This document shows, piece after piece, positions 51,611-61,952 of a stretch of DNA of 64,000 nt (position 1 is its first letter; each line of letters opens with the position of its first letter). Source of the DNA: Xanthobacter sp. NM-59 (lineage in GTDB: Bacteria; Pseudomonadota; Alphaproteobacteria; Rhizobiales; Xanthobacteraceae); the NCBI RefSeq assembly GCF_021401125.1, contig NZ_JACBFQ010000014.1:1-64000 (forward strand). The letters are read 5' to 3'. The notes beneath the pieces are model-generated. The model made no database searches. It saw only the letters and a list, made by a program, of their open reading frames with translations, and was not told where the DNA came from. The position numbers were made by a program, and so were the translations under genes.

Positions 51611-52604
51611 GCGGGCGGCAGCGATCCGCCAGCAGGCGCCCACCTCCCTGCTTGCGCCTGGAGGGGCAAAGCAGCGCGAACGCGGAGCCCGCGGCGCGGA
51701 CCACCTGCCCCGAAAAGCCGCAGAACCGTTACGCATGGAACGCCGATCTTCACCACCAACCGCAGCGACCGCCCCTCTAAGCGGAAAAGTGAACGCGCGC
51801 CTAGCCGCCCCTGGCGTATAGATGTCGATCCCTCTTCAGAGGCGGGCCTGGAGGGGAAAGCGTCCGGGCAGAGGCATGCGGGGCCTGCCACGCTCCTCAC
51901 CCAGGCAGGCGCAAGTCCGCGCGCACGGGGCTCACCTGTCCATCGTGCGCCCACAGCCGGGAGAGCACTGGTGAGCAAGGCGGCGCAGACCGCTTCCCTG
52001 GATGGCGATCACTCACAGGGGTGGCGCCCGGAGGCGGGAAGCTCCCGTGCAAAAGACCCGGCCTGCCCTGCTGCTCACGAAGACAGGCGCAAGTCCGTGC
52101 GAATGGGGCTCGCCTAGCCATCGGTGACCACAGCCGGAAGAGCATGGTGAACGTGGGCTGCTCGGCTCGCTGACGGCCTCCCTGGATGGCGATCGCTCAC
52201 AGGGACAGCGCTCGGAGGCGGAGGCCTCCGGCAAAAGGCACGCGGCCCGCCGCGCTCACCACGAAAACCGGCGCAAGTCCGCACCCATGCGGCCTGCCCT
52301 CCGGCTCACCACCGCCAGAAGAGCACTGCTGAGCGGCGCGGTTCCACGGCGTGGTCATTTCAGTCGCGGATGGCACGCCGGAGTCCGTGGCGAGAGGGCA
52401 CAGTGCGCCGCGCCTTTTGACTGAGGCGCAGGGCCCCCTGCCCTTGCGGAGACCCGAGCAGCCGGCTCAGGGGCGATCCCGGACGATCAGGCACGTGAAG
52501 GGGCTGAAGGGACGCAGGACGCGCTTACGCTCAGCGCCCACGCTCGATGCCAACGGTGTGGACCCGATGCCCGCTCGCTCCCCCCCCACGCGGAACGGCC
52601 GCGC
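51611..52604. other. 1-kb non-coding gap
   Basis: Bases 51611-51838 and 52346-52604 show no gene or clear site. The centre is filled by the three-copy repeat given separately. The frames open here are broken or low in coding character. Confidence 0.6.
51839..52345. repeat. three tandem imperfect repeats of about 180-190 bp
   Basis: Units begin with GAGGCG at 51839, 52031 and 52215. Shared blocks recur in the same order: GGCGCAAGTCCG (51908, 52086, 52270), ACAGCCGG(G/A)AGAGCA (with a variant GCCAGAAGAGCACTG in unit 3), and CCTGGATGGCGATC(A/G)CTCACAGGG in the first two. The third unit is shortened. The units have diverged, so the duplication is old or the blocks are under selection. Confidence 0.82.
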
Positions 52605-52832
52605 TCAGGGAACGGGGCGTCCGCGCTCCTGCATGCGCGTCTGCACGGCCTCGGGGCTGGCATAGGCCTCCTGCAGGTCCACGCTCCAATAGCGCAGGTC
52701 GTCGAGGGGGATGGACTGACCGGTCACCGCGCAGCGCACGAAACTGCCGGGACGGACAATGCGGAATTCCCCGTCGAGATAGCGCAGCTCCGCCTCGCCG
52801 TGGGGCTCGGGGAAGCGTTCAAATCGGTTCAT
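52605..52832 (-). CDS. DUF2093 family protein
   Basis: A protein of 75 residues: MNRFERFPEPHGEAELRYLDGEFRIVRPG in two pieces, then VRCAVTGQSIPLDDLRYWSVDLQEAY, the DUF2093 pattern seen next to xseA in alphaproteobacteria. Function unknown. It follows xseA on the same strand after 106 bases. Confidence 0.9.
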   Translation of the reverse strand: MNRFERFPEPHGEAELRYLDGEFRIVRPGSFVRCAVTGQSIPLDDLRYWSVDLQEAYASPEAVQTRMQERGRPVP

Positions 52833-52938
52833 CACTTTACGAAACGTCCTCAAGAGAGGCCTTAAGCATAATGCCTCCGTGAGGCGCGCGAAAGAGGCGC
52901 GGCCCGTTCCCGTTGAACGCGTGTCCGTCATCGGGTCC

Positions 52939-54570
52939 TCAATCGAACAGGGTTGGCCCCGGATCCGGCTTCTTGCGGCGGACGGGCGCACGGCGCGGCG
53001 ACGGTACGGGATCAGCCGCCCCCACATCGGCGACGGGCGACACGCCAGCATGCGCGGACGCGCCTGATGTTTGCGCCCCCACCCGGCCGTCAGCGAACTC
53101 GATCTCAATGACAGCGCCGGGCCCGAGGCCGCCGGCACGGCGCACGGCGCGGCCCTCCGCATCACGCACCAGGGCGAAGCCGCGCTCCAGGACACCGTGG
53201 TAGGACAAAGCGGAGAGAAGCTGCGCCAGGCCATCCAGTCGGCGGCGATCATCCCGCAGCCGGCCCGCCATGGCACGGCTGGCGCGCAGGCCGAAGGCGG
53301 CCACCCATTCCGCGCGGCGGGCGTTCAGCTCCCTTTGGGCGCGCAAATGGGCGCCGCGCGCCAGGGCGAAGCTCTGGCCGCTGCTCCGCAGCCGCTCCTG
53401 CGCCTGCCGCAGCGTCATTCCCGCCGCCCGCGACAGGCGGCCGGAGAGCCCATCCACCCGCTCGCCCACCCGCTCGAAGCGCGCGCGCAGGGTGAGGGGC
53501 GACAGCCGCGCGCCGGCCTGGAGCAGGCGCAGGCGATGGGCCGCCGCATTGGCCTTCAGCGCCAGCGGCAGCCGGTCCCCCACCGCATCGAGCCGCTGGC
53601 GGGGAATGGCGAACAGGTCCTCCGCGGTCGGCAAGAGCCGCGTGAGGCCGCGCAGGTCGGCCCGGCGGCGCTCCAGCATGCGCAACGGCGCGCTCGCGAG
53701 CCGGGCGCCAAGCCCCTCCACCGCCGCCACGAGGTCGGACCGCACGGGCACCACCATTTCGGCGGCGGCCGTGGGGGTGGGCGCACGCACGTCGGAGGCG
53801 AAATCGATCAGGGTCACGTCAGTCTCGTGGCCCACGGCGGAAACAAGGGGAATGAAACTGTCCGCCGCGGCCCGCACCACCGCCTCCTCGGAAAAGCCCA
53901 GCAGGTCTTCCAGCGAGCCGCCGCCGCGCGCCACCACGATCACGTCGGGGCGTGGGATGGGCCCGCCTTCGGGCAGCGCATTGAAGCCGCGAATCGCGGC
54001 CGCCACCTCCGCCCCGCAGGTTTCGCCCTGCACCCGCACCGGCCACACCACCACCCGGCGGGGAAAGCGATCCGCCAACCGGTGCAGAATGTCGCGGATG
54101 ACGGCGCCGGTGGGAGAGGTCACGACGCCGATGACCTGCGGCAGGTAGGGCAGCTCCTGCTTGCGGGCGGGATCAAACAGGCCTTCGGTGGCCAGCCGGC
54201 GCTTGCGCTCCTCCAGCATGGCCATGATGGCACCGGCGCCGGCGAACTCGAGCGACTCGATGATGATCTGGTAGCCGGACTTGCCGGGATAGGTGGTGAG
54301 ACGGCCGATGGCCACCACCTCCAGCCCCTCTTCCGGCCGCAGCTTGAGGCGCTGGAAGGTGCCCTTCCAGATCACCGCATCAAGGCGGGCGCCCGCATCC
54401 TTGAGGCTGAAATAAGCGTGGCCCGAGGAATGGGGGCCGCGATAGCCGGAAATTTCGCCGCGCACGCGCACATGCCCGTAGGCATCCTCCACCGTGCGCC
54501 GGAGCGCGGCGGAGAGCTCGGACACGCTCCATTCAGGCGCATTGCCGCGCGATTCGGGAAGATCGGCCAT
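52939..54570 (-). CDS. xseA: exodeoxyribonuclease VII large subunit
   Basis: A protein of 543 residues. The OB-fold start is [28 protein letters not shown], then [52 protein letters not shown] and [25 protein letters not shown]. It degrades single-stranded DNA with XseB. A C-terminal Pro/Arg-rich tail of about 60 residues follows. Divergent from purD. Confidence 0.97.
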   Translation of the reverse strand: MADLPESRGNAPEWSVSELSAALRRTVEDAYGHVRVRGEISGYRGPHSSGHAYFSLKDAGARLDAVIWKGTFQRLKLRPEEGLEVVAIGRLTTYPGKSGYQIIIESLEFAGAGAIMAMLEERKRRLATEGLFDPARKQELPYLPQVIGVVTSPTGAVIRDILHRLADRFPRRVVVWPVRVQGETCGAEVAAAIRGFNALPEGGPIPRPDVIVVARGGGSLEDLLGFSEEAVVRAAADSFIPLVSAVGHETDVTLIDFASDVRAPTPTAAAEMVVPVRSDLVAAVEGLGARLASAPLRMLERRRADLRGLTRLLPTAEDLFAIPRQRLDAVGDRLPLALKANAAAHRLRLLQAGARLSPLTLRARFERVGERVDGLSGRLSRAAGMTLRQAQERLRSSGQSFALARGAHLRAQRELNARRAEWVAAFGLRASRAMAGRLRDDRRRLDGLAQLLSALSYHGVLERGFALVRDAEGRAVRRAGGLGPGAVIEIEFADGRVGAQTSGASAHAGVSPVADVGAADPVPSPRRAPVRRKKPDPGPTLFD

Positions 54571-54733
54571 CGAATCAATCCAACCGGAAATGGGTGCGGA
54601 GCATAGCCCGCGGCACCCCTATGCGGCGAGCGCAGAGCGAAGGGTCTTGTATGCGCGCGTCCGAGCCGATAGCCAATGACCCCTGCCAAGGAAGAATCCC
54701 AAGGACGATCACAGGCGCGGGGGTGGAGAGCCG

Positions 54734-55996
54734 ATGAACATTCTGCTGCTCGGTTCGGGAGGCCGCGAGCATGCGCTCGCTTGGAAGCTGGCGCAGAGCC
54801 GCGACATCGGCCAGTTCTATGCCATGCCCGGCAATCCCGGCATCGCCGAACATGCCGAGCTGATCGAGGGCATTCCCCTTTCCGCCCACGACACGCTGGT
54901 GAACTGGTGCAAGGACCACGGCATCGAGTTCGTGGTGGTGGGCCCCGAGGCGCCGCTGGTGGCGGGTCTGGTGGACCGGCTGCAGGCGGCCGGCATTCCC
55001 GCCTTCGGCCCCACCGCCGCGGCCGCGCGGCTTGAAGGCTCCAAGCTGTTCACCAAGGAATTGTGCAAGGCCAATTCCATTCCCACCGCCGCCTTCGCCC
55101 GCTTCGACAATGCCGCCGCGGCGGCGGCCTATGTGAAGGCCCAGGGCGCGCCCATCGTCGTCAAGGCCGACGGGCTGATGGCCGGCAAGGGCGTGGTGGT
55201 GGCCCTCACCGTGGATGACGCGGTGGACGCGGTGGAGCAGGTGTTCGCCAGCGGCGGCACCGAGGTGCTCATCGAGGAATTCATGGAGGGCGAGGAGGCC
55301 AGCCTGTTCGCTCTGGTGGACGGCGAGACCGTTGTGCCCTTCGGCAGCGCCCAGGACCACAAGCGCGCCTTCGACGGCGACCTTGGCCCCAATACCGGCG
55401 GCATGGGCGCCTATTCGCCGGCTCCGGTGCTGACGCCCGAGCTGGAGCGCCGCGCTATGGAAGAGATCATCCGCCCCACGGCCCGCGCCATGGTGGCGGC
55501 CGGCACGCCCTATCGCGGCGTGCTCTATGCCGGCCTCATGCTGACCAAGGACGGCCCGAAGCTGGTGGAATACAATTGCCGCTTCGGTGATCCCGAATGC
55601 CAGGTGCTGATGCCGCGCCTGGCCAGCGACCTCCTGGAGCTGCTCTACGCCACCGCCACCGGCAGCCTCGCCGGCGTGACCCCCCAATGGCACGACGCGA
55701 GCGCCATGACCGTGGTCTATGCGAGCCGGGGCTATCCGGGGCCGCACCAGACCGGCAGCATCATTTCCGGCCTCGACAAAGCGGGCACTGACGACGTCCT
55801 GGTGTTCCAGGCCGGCACCCGGCGCAAGGGCGCCGATCTCGTCTCCAATGGCGGGCGGGTTCTGAACGTCACCGCCACCGGCCCCACCTTGGCGGAGGCA
55901 CGCGAGCGGGCCTATGCCGCCATCGCCCGCATCGACTGGCCGGACGGCTTCTACCGTTCCGACATCGGCTGGCGCGCGCTGCGCCCGGTGCCGTAA
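54734..55996 (+). CDS. purD: phosphoribosylamine--glycine ligase PurD
   Basis: A protein of 420 residues: [56 protein letters not shown]-grasp [34 protein letters not shown] and [13 protein letters not shown] in order. Second step of purine synthesis. The ATG is preceded by GGAGAG. Normal family length. Confidence 0.97.
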   Translation: MNILLLGSGGREHALAWKLAQSRDIGQFYAMPGNPGIAEHAELIEGIPLSAHDTLVNWCKDHGIEFVVVGPEAPLVAGLVDRLQAAGIPAFGPTAAAARLEGSKLFTKELCKANSIPTAAFARFDNAAAAAAYVKAQGAPIVVKADGLMAGKGVVVALTVDDAVDAVEQVFASGGTEVLIEEFMEGEEASLFALVDGETVVPFGSAQDHKRAFDGDLGPNTGGMGAYSPAPVLTPELERRAMEEIIRPTARAMVAAGTPYRGVLYAGLMLTKDGPKLVEYNCRFGDPECQVLMPRLASDLLELLYATATGSLAGVTPQWHDASAMTVVYASRGYPGPHQTGSIISGLDKAGTDDVLVFQAGTRRKGADLVSNGGRVLNVTATGPTLAEARERAYAAIARIDWPDGFYRSDIGWRALRPVP

Positions 55997-56005
55997 GGTG
56001 TCGCG

Positions 56006-56449
56006 ATGACCGCACCCTCGAGCCCGCCTGAAAAGGCCCCGCTGCCCACGCTGGACGACTTCCCCCTGAAGTCGTTCGACACCATCCGCTTCGGCGACAC
56101 GGACAAGCAGGGCCATGTGAACAACGCCGTGTTCTCCAGCTATCTGGAGAGCGGGCGCTCGCAGATGCTGCTCGGCCCCGGCCACAGCGCGGCGCCGGAA
56201 GGCTTCGCCTTCGTTATCGTGCGCCTGGTGCTGGACTATCGCGCCGAGATCATCTGGCCGGGCACGGTGGATATCGGCACCCGTGTGTCCAATCTCGGCC
56301 GTAGCTCGGTGGGCATCGTCCAGGGGCTGTTCCAGGACGGCAAGTGCGTGGCCACCGCCGACACGGTGCTGGTGCTGTTCGACCCGCAGACCCGCCGCGC
56401 CGCCGAGCTGCCGCCGGAAAGCCGCGCGTTCCTGTCGCAATATATGTGA
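56006..56449 (+). CDS. 4-hydroxybenzoyl-CoA thioesterase-type acyl-CoA thioesterase
   Basis: A protein of 147 residues of hotdog fold: IRFGDTDKQGHVNNAVFSSYLE carries the D-x-x-x-H-V-N-N motif with the catalytic Asp. LVLDYRAEIIWPGTVDIGTRV follows. The acyl-CoA substrate is not predictable. Starts nine bases after purD. Confidence 0.9.
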   Translation: MTAPSSPPEKAPLPTLDDFPLKSFDTIRFGDTDKQGHVNNAVFSSYLESGRSQMLLGPGHSAAPEGFAFVIVRLVLDYRAEIIWPGTVDIGTRVSNLGRSSVGIVQGLFQDGKCVATADTVLVLFDPQTRRAAELPPESRAFLSQYM

Positions 56450-56545
56450 AGGGCATAGCGGGGCGCAGGTCTCTTTGCCCCGCCACGATTGTGCTCTACT
56501 GATGCGCGTCGCTCCCTCGCGGGGGAAAATAGCCGGAACGGTGCC

Positions 56546-57124
56546 GTGCGCCTCTTGCCTCTCGCCTTTACCCTTCTCGTCGCCATCGCGCTCGGGCTGG
56601 GGGTGACCTTGTTCATGGTCACCCATTCGCGCGGGCTCGACGTGGTGCAGGCGGGGCCCTGGCAGGGCTGGCCTCGCTCGGGCACGGTGAAGGCCGATCC
56701 GTATTCGCGCGCCGCCGTCGCCCGTTCTGGCGAGCTGCCGCTGGAGCTGGCGGACGGGCTGCTGTTCCTCGCCACCACCGACGACAAGGGCCGGCCCATC
56801 GACGGGCGATGCGAAACGCGCATCACCGGCACCCTACCCCAGGCCCGGCTGTGGACGCTGGCGGTGATGGACGAGGAAGGCCGTTTCATTCCCAACGACG
56901 CCGAGCGCTACGGCCTCACCAGCTCCGAGGCGCTCTATCGGGCCGACGGCGCCCTGGATATCCGCCTTTCGCCGCGCGCCCGGCCCGGCAACTGGCTGCC
57001 CACCGGCGCGCGCGGGCGGCTGCAGGTGGCGCTTCGCCTTTATGACGCGCCTTTCTCTTTCGCCTCGGGCGCGGGAGATGCCACCACGGTGCTGCCCCAT
57101 ATCGTGCAGGAGGCCTGCCCGTGA
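56546..57124 (+). CDS. DUF1214 family membrane-anchored protein
   Basis: A protein of 192 residues. N-terminal membrane helix LPLAFTLLVAIALGLGVTLFMV, then a DUF1214 domain (ETRITGTLPQARLWTLAVMDEEGRF, LTSSEALYRADGALDI, LPTGARGRLQVALRLYD). The GTG giving VRLLPLAF is chosen over a longer upstream frame. It overlaps the DUF1254 gene by four bases; the two DUFs commonly occur together. Function unknown. Confidence 0.85.
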   Translation: MRLLPLAFTLLVAIALGLGVTLFMVTHSRGLDVVQAGPWQGWPRSGTVKADPYSRAAVARSGELPLELADGLLFLATTDDKGRPIDGRCETRITGTLPQARLWTLAVMDEEGRFIPNDAERYGLTSSEALYRADGALDIRLSPRARPGNWLPTGARGRLQVALRLYDAPFSFASGAGDATTVLPHIVQEACP

Positions 57125-57777
57125 GCCTGTTCGATACCTTCACCGTGCGGGTGCCCCGGCCGGGCAAGGACGGCAAGGGGAGCGATGGGCGCGGCTGGTT
57201 CCGCCGCCAGCTGGCGCGGGTGAACTGGCTGTGGCCCGCCGGCCTGCTGCTGCCGGCGGCGGTGGCGCTGGTGCTGGCCGGCATCGCCCATATCGTGTCC
57301 ATCCTCGCCATGCCGGCGCTGGCGGAGCACAACGCCTTCGCGCGCCTCGCCGCGCTCACCGACAGCAATGAGATGAAGCTGTTGCCGGACCCCACCCCCT
57401 TGTCGGCGGTGCTGCCCATGCAGGACCCGGCCTTCATTTCGGCCGTGTGCCTTTATGATCTCAATGACAAGCCGCTGAAGGTGAGGGTGCCGGCCACGGC
57501 CGACTACACGTCCGTTTCGTTTTACACGGACCAGGCTCTGCCCTTCTACGCCCTCTCGGACCAGGCCGCCGGCAAGGTGATCGAGCTCGATCTCATGAAT
57601 GCCGACCAGAAGGCCGCGCTGCCGGAAGACGAGGAAATCACCGCCGCCGACCGGCTGGTGATCGAATCCCCCTCGGAAGAAGGCATCGTACTGGTGCGCG
57701 CCCATGTGCGTGATCGCAGCATGCGCGAGCTGGTGCGTCGCCAGCTGGAAGCGGCCACCTGCACGCCGGCCAACTGA
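57121..57777 (+). CDS. DUF1254 family membrane protein
   Basis: A protein of 218 residues: basic N-terminus, one membrane helix (PAGLLLPAAVALVLAGIAHIV), then a periplasmic part with TPLSAVLPMQDPAFISAVCLYDL and VRVPATADYTSVSFYTDQALPFYAL. The start is a GTG overlapping the DUF1214 stop. The pair is probably a two-subunit envelope protein. Confidence 0.85.
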   Translation: MSLFDTFTVRVPRPGKDGKGSDGRGWFRRQLARVNWLWPAGLLLPAAVALVLAGIAHIVSILAMPALAEHNAFARLAALTDSNEMKLLPDPTPLSAVLPMQDPAFISAVCLYDLNDKPLKVRVPATADYTSVSFYTDQALPFYALSDQAAGKVIELDLMNADQKAALPEDEEITAADRLVIESPSEEGIVLVRAHVRDRSMRELVRRQLEAATCTPAN

Positions 57778-57876
57778 CGCGGCGCCCCGCAGCTTGCCCG
57801 GCCGTTCAACCTGCCTCGGCTCAACCGCCCCGGGACTCGCTCAAGTGTCCAAGGGCTCTCTCGACGACCCAGGGGC

Positions 57877-58116
57877 TCAGTGCCGCCGCCCGGCCGGCTC
57901 CACGCCCCGCGGGGCACGGCCCGCATCCCTGCGCACCGACGCGCCAGGCCCCGCTTCCACATGCACGGGGTCAGCGGCCACCGGATCCGCGTGACGCTCG
58001 ATTCGCACCACCGGAAGAATGACGATTTTCGGTCCCGGCAGCTCCGCCCGCCGGTCTATGGGCGCTGACCGCGCCCGCGCTTCCCGCCTCGAGGGAAACG
58101 CAATGACAGTGCTCAT
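57877..58116 (-). CDS. possible small protein
   Basis: A frame of 79 residues: MSTVIAFPSRREARARSAPIDRR then PGPKIVILPVVRIERHADP. The I-A-F-P-S-R-R start is seen in small rhizobial proteins. The C-terminal third is low-complexity. No ribosome site stands out. Probable but unproven. Confidence 0.45.
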   Translation of the reverse strand: MSTVIAFPSRREARARSAPIDRRAELPGPKIVILPVVRIERHADPVAADPVHVEAGPGASVRRDAGRAPRGVEPAGRRH

Positions 58117-58290
58117 GCCCTGGTCCTCCAGTGCGACAGCCATGACCACAACGTCGATCGCGCTCTTATGGTTTCACGAAGCTTAACGCCCCGTTAATAC
58201 TCTCCTTGGGTGAACAGGCGGCGCACTGGATCATTCGCCGAAAGGCGTAAAGGCAAACCTTCGGGGCAAGCGCGCGGAGGCGACGCTGCG

Positions 58291-58635
58291 TCAAGGCTCC
58301 ACGACGTTAAGGAAATGCCGCCCCTGCCGGTCCTCGATCTCCACCAGATAGAGATCGGGGTCGAAGCGGATCTCCTTGGCCATGCGCGCATCGGCCTCCG
58401 CCTCCGGGCGGCCGGGGGGCACCAGCAGGCAGAACTTGCGGTCGCCGTCATCATCCTCGCCGAACGCGCTCTGCGGCGCCGGCCCATAGAGGGCGGCGGT
58501 GCCGTCCAGCGGCGTCACCTTGACGAAGACGGCGCCCGCCTCCTCCGAGCCGCGCCGGGCAACGACACCGAAGGCGCCTTCCACCTGGGCAAGGCGCAGC
58601 AGGGCCGAGACGAAAATTCCACTCTTGAGGCGCAT
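58291..58635 (-). CDS. DUF1491 family protein
   Basis: A protein of 114 residues: RLKSGIFVSALLRLAQVEGAFGVVARRGSEEAGAVFVKV in segments, and DPDLYLVEIEDRQGRHFL, the DUF1491 pattern of alphaproteobacteria. Function unknown. It lies 18 bases after the peptidoglycan-binding protein gene, the third gene of the kinase operon. Confidence 0.9.
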   Translation of the reverse strand: MRLKSGIFVSALLRLAQVEGAFGVVARRGSEEAGAVFVKVTPLDGTAALYGPAPQSAFGEDDDGDRKFCLLVPPGRPEAEADARMAKEIRFDPDLYLVEIEDRQGRHFLNVVEP

Positions 58636-58653
58636 GGCTGAATCGTTCGCCGC

Positions 58654-59439
58654 TCAGTTGATCGCGATGCCGGAAATGAGGCTCAGCTCGCGCACCAGCG
58701 CGTCGGTGGGCTCGCCATCCACCGGCATGCGGCGATCCCGCTCAAAGCGGCGGATGGTCTCGCGCGTTTCCACGTTCAGGACGCCTGTCGCCTTGAGCGG
58801 GCCATAGCCCAGCTTGTCGAGCGCCCGCTGCACCGAGGCCACGCGCGGCGAGGCGGGCACGTTCGCCGGCGGGCGAATGGGTGCGCCCGCGCCCGAGGCA
58901 CCGGCCCCGCTTGAGGATGTCGACACAGTCATGGGCCCGGTGGCGGAGAGCGGCCCCACCTTCAGCGGCGGCCGCAGGCTGGACACCGGCCGGGGCGCGG
59001 CGATGGCGCCAGCGGCCGCCTCCTCCGCGCTCACCGGCTTGAGCTGCGTGGTCATGCCGGTGACCGAGGTCTTGGACGCCAGATAGCCCAGCGTGCCATT
59101 GGTCTCCCCGCCGCCGGCGGTGGAACCGTGGCCATTGGGATTCACCGGCGGCAGGGGAATGGAGACCGGGCCGGAAGTGCCACGCGGCGCCTTGCCCTTC
59201 TCGCTCCCGGCCAGGGCCGCCGGGGCCCCCGGCATGGCCGCCAGGACGTGGGGCGGCGGCACCTGCATCAACAGCGCATTCGCCGCGACGGCACCGCCCG
59301 CTGCCACCACCACGGCGGCCACGAGGACGTCCAGCACCTTCAGCCGGCGCCCCCCGCGGGGCGGCGGCGGCGCGAACGGATCTCCGGGCCCGCCGATGGA
59401 GGGTGCCGCGGAAAGCGCGGCGGCGGTGTCGAGCGTCAT
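58654..59439 (-). CDS. membrane-anchored peptidoglycan-binding protein
   Basis: A protein of 261 residues. A membrane helix near 35-55 (VLDVLVAAVVVAAGGAVAANALL) separates a short cytoplasmic part from a Pro/Gly/Ser-rich linker. The last 70 residues form a PG_binding_1 domain (VQRALDKLGYGPLKATGVLNVETRETIRRFERDRRMPVDG in pieces). It overlaps the histidine kinase stop by four bases, so the two act together or are at least co-translated. Confidence 0.88.
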   Translation of the reverse strand: MTLDTAAALSAAPSIGGPGDPFAPPPPRGGRRLKVLDVLVAAVVVAAGGAVAANALLMQVPPPHVLAAMPGAPAALAGSEKGKAPRGTSGPVSIPLPPVNPNGHGSTAGGGETNGTLGYLASKTSVTGMTTQLKPVSAEEAAAGAIAAPRPVSSLRPPLKVGPLSATGPMTVSTSSSGAGASGAGAPIRPPANVPASPRVASVQRALDKLGYGPLKATGVLNVETRETIRRFERDRRMPVDGEPTDALVRELSLISGIAIN

Positions 59440-60962
59440 GCCATTCTCCTCACCCGGGGTTCGGCGCCGCGACGGGCCGGAAAGGCGGCCACCACGTCAC
59501 CCTCGCGGGCTGAATTCCGAACCGTCGCCTCATCCGACGCGGCGCGCGCGGGCGCCAGCGGCAGGGTCACGGTCACAGTCGTTCCACGCCCGGGCACACT
59601 GTCCACGCGGAAGGTGCCGTCATGCAGCTTCACCAGCCCCTTCACCACGGCGAGGCCAAGGCCGCTGCCACGGGCGCGCTGGGCCACCTCCCCGGTCTGG
59701 AAGAAGGGCTCGCCCAGGCGCGCCACGTCCTCCGGCCGGATGCCAGGACCGGTGTCGCGCACGCGAAGGGCCAGCCGGTCGCCCCGACGGCGCGCGGTCA
59801 ATTGCACGCGGCCGCCCTCGGGCGTGAACTTGACCGCATTGGACAGAAGATTGAGCACGATCTGGCGCAGGGCCCGCCGGTCGGCGCAGACCGGCGGCAG
59901 CGCGCTGGTCACCAGCGTGCGCACACGCACGCTCTTGCGCGTGGCCTCCAGCCCCACCATCTCGCCGCAGCCGGCCACCAGCTCGGCCATGTCGATGGTC
60001 TCCGGCTCCAGCGCGTAGGCCCCGGCCTCGACGCGGGAGAGGTCGAGAATGTCGTTGACGAGCCCCAGCAGGTGCTGGCCGCTCTCATGAATGATACGGG
60101 CGTATTCCGCCTTGCGCGCATCGTCCATCGGCGCGCCCGTGTCGGTCGCCAGCAGCTCGGAAAAGCCCAGTATGGCGTTGAGCGGCGTGCGCAGCTCATG
60201 GCTCATGGCGGCCAGGAAACGGCTCTTGGCGGCATTGGCCTGCTCCGCGTCGGCGCGGGCGCGGGCCTCCTCGTCCACCTCCTGGCGCGACACGCGGGCC
60301 TCACGCCAAACCAGGCGAGCCCGGCCCTCCGGCGCCGGCAGGCAGCGGATCTCCAGCGGCAGGAACGATGTGCCATCGGCCTCGGAGGCACAGCTCAGGC
60401 GGACGTCACACGCCACGGGCCTGCGCCCCTCGGCCGCCTCGCGCACCGCGGACATGAAAGCGGGGCGATCCGCCACCAGGACACGGCCGAACAGGCCCGG
60501 CCCCTGGAGCCCCTCGCGTGGGGCGCGGGCCAGCGCGCCATCCTGCAGTTCCACGCGGACCACATCGCCCTGGGCATCGTGAATGGTCACCAGCACGGCG
60601 CCGGAGCGCAGCTCCGCATCTGAAACACCGGTCGCGGCGCGGGCGACCCCGGCCGACATGGCCGCCAGCGTGCCGCACAACAAGCCGGCCGCCAGCAGCG
60701 ACAGCGCATCGGCGGGCTCTCCGGCGAACAGGCCGACGGCCTGGGCCACGAGCACCACACCGGCGCTCACCAGCGCCAGCACCCCGAGCACGCCCAGCAC
60801 CATGGCCATCACACGGCCGAGCACCGCCAGGCGCGGCAGGCCTTCAGCCTCGGCCTGCGACGTCGCGCGGGCCTGATCGCCGAGCCTGTCCAAACCGCGT
60901 GGCCGCACCATCTTCCTCTCAACCGCCGACATCTCAACCGCCGACATGGGAATGACCGACAT
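59436..60962 (-). CDS. membrane sensor histidine kinase
   Basis: A protein of 508 residues: two N-terminal membrane helices (about 48-70 and 83-105), a PAS-like region, then HisKA with the phospho-His in FLAAMSHELRTPLNAILGFSELL and an HATPase domain (LNLLSNAVKFTPEGG, DTGPGIRPEDVARLGEPFFQ, GSGLGLAVVKGLV). No response regulator gene is nearby. The N-terminus has a 15-bp direct duplication (repeated MSAVE); a later ATG at 60911 with AGAGGA upstream is an alternative start. The DivJ/PleC-like group is possible. Confidence 0.9.
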   Translation of the reverse strand: MSVIPMSAVEMSAVERKMVRPRGLDRLGDQARATSQAEAEGLPRLAVLGRVMAMVLGVLGVLALVSAGVVLVAQAVGLFAGEPADALSLLAAGLLCGTLAAMSAGVARAATGVSDAELRSGAVLVTIHDAQGDVVRVELQDGALARAPREGLQGPGLFGRVLVADRPAFMSAVREAAEGRRPVACDVRLSCASEADGTSFLPLEIRCLPAPEGRARLVWREARVSRQEVDEEARARADAEQANAAKSRFLAAMSHELRTPLNAILGFSELLATDTGAPMDDARKAEYARIIHESGQHLLGLVNDILDLSRVEAGAYALEPETIDMAELVAGCGEMVGLEATRKSVRVRTLVTSALPPVCADRRALRQIVLNLLSNAVKFTPEGGRVQLTARRRGDRLALRVRDTGPGIRPEDVARLGEPFFQTGEVAQRARGSGLGLAVVKGLVKLHDGTFRVDSVPGRGTTVTVTLPLAPARAASDEATVRNSAREGDVVAAFPARRGAEPRVRRMA

Positions 60963-61279
60963 GTGGACCCACAGGGGGATGAATCGGTCCCCGTTGTGAT
61001 CCGGAATGGGAGCACTCTGCCACGCCAGCCTTTAAGCGAACGCTAAGCCGGGACCGACACCAGCATTAACGATGTCTTGAAAAGACCCTGTGCGCGCATG
61101 CCGCCAGCGCTCACGGGGCGGCCCGGCGATGGTATGTTCGCGAGGCGTGCGGCGTCAGGCCTGGAAAGGGAGCATGAGGATCTCATCCGCCCCGCGGCAC
61201 GCCGGCAAGACCTTTGCCGTCCCGGCCCGCGGTGCCCTCACAAGGGGCGCGGGCGACGGCTCGATCTGACGAGGGCGCC
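60963..61279. other. divergent intergenic region kinase / DUF5330 gene
   Basis: About 317 bases. No gene or clear promoter can be marked. It presumably holds the promoters for both directions. Confidence 0.4.
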
Positions 61280-61702
61280 ATGTTCTTCCTGCTGCGTATG
61301 GCCTTCTGGATCGCCCTGGTGCTCCTGCTGCTGCCGCTCGGCCTCAAGGGAACCACCGGGCAGGATGTGAGCGTGTTCGACGCCTTCGGCGCGGTGCAGG
61401 CCGTGGTGGCGGACGCACGCGGCTTCTGCGAACGCCAGCCCGAGGCCTGCGCCGTGGGCGGGCAGATGGCGAGCCACCTGGTGGAGAAGGCCCAGGCCGG
61501 CGCGCAGTGGCTGTCGGAAACCCTCGGCTCCCATGATCCCCACGCGCCCGGCACGCCCCCGGCGGCAACGCCCGCCACCGGTGCCGCCGATGGCCAGGGG
61601 CTGACCCCGCAGGACCTCGCCCCCGCCTGGGGCAACGGAGACAAGGTGCAGCCCGCCAGTGCTCCCCAGGGTGCTCCCGCCCCCGCCAAGCGGCCGAGCT
61701 GA
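61280..61702 (+). CDS. DUF5330 family membrane protein
   Basis: A protein of 140 residues with an N-terminal membrane helix (MFFLLRMAFWIALVLLLLPLG), then DAFGAVQAVVADARGFCERQPEACAVG, the cysteine-pair motif of DUF5330, and a Pro/Ala-rich tail. Function unknown. Upstream of sufE as in other Hyphomicrobiales. Confidence 0.88.
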   Translation: MFFLLRMAFWIALVLLLLPLGLKGTTGQDVSVFDAFGAVQAVVADARGFCERQPEACAVGGQMASHLVEKAQAGAQWLSETLGSHDPHAPGTPPAATPATGAADGQGLTPQDLAPAWGNGDKVQPASAPQGAPAPAKRPS

Positions 61703-61952
61703 GCACGACCGGCGGGGTGGGTTTCCCCGTCGCACGCCCTCAGGGACACGCGCGCCTCTCGCGCTCGCGCGCGTTTTTAACGCGAACCGGTCTCCCCCAC
61801 GCCGGAACACGCACCAGGGTGCGCCGAGGTTCCTTTTGCCCCGCCGCGGGTCTCGCGATATGCTGGATGATGCATTGCACGCACGCCGCCTCAGCGGCGC
61901 CCATTGCTAGACCATCCATAGGCCCGGCGCATTGGACGAAGGGACCGGTTTC

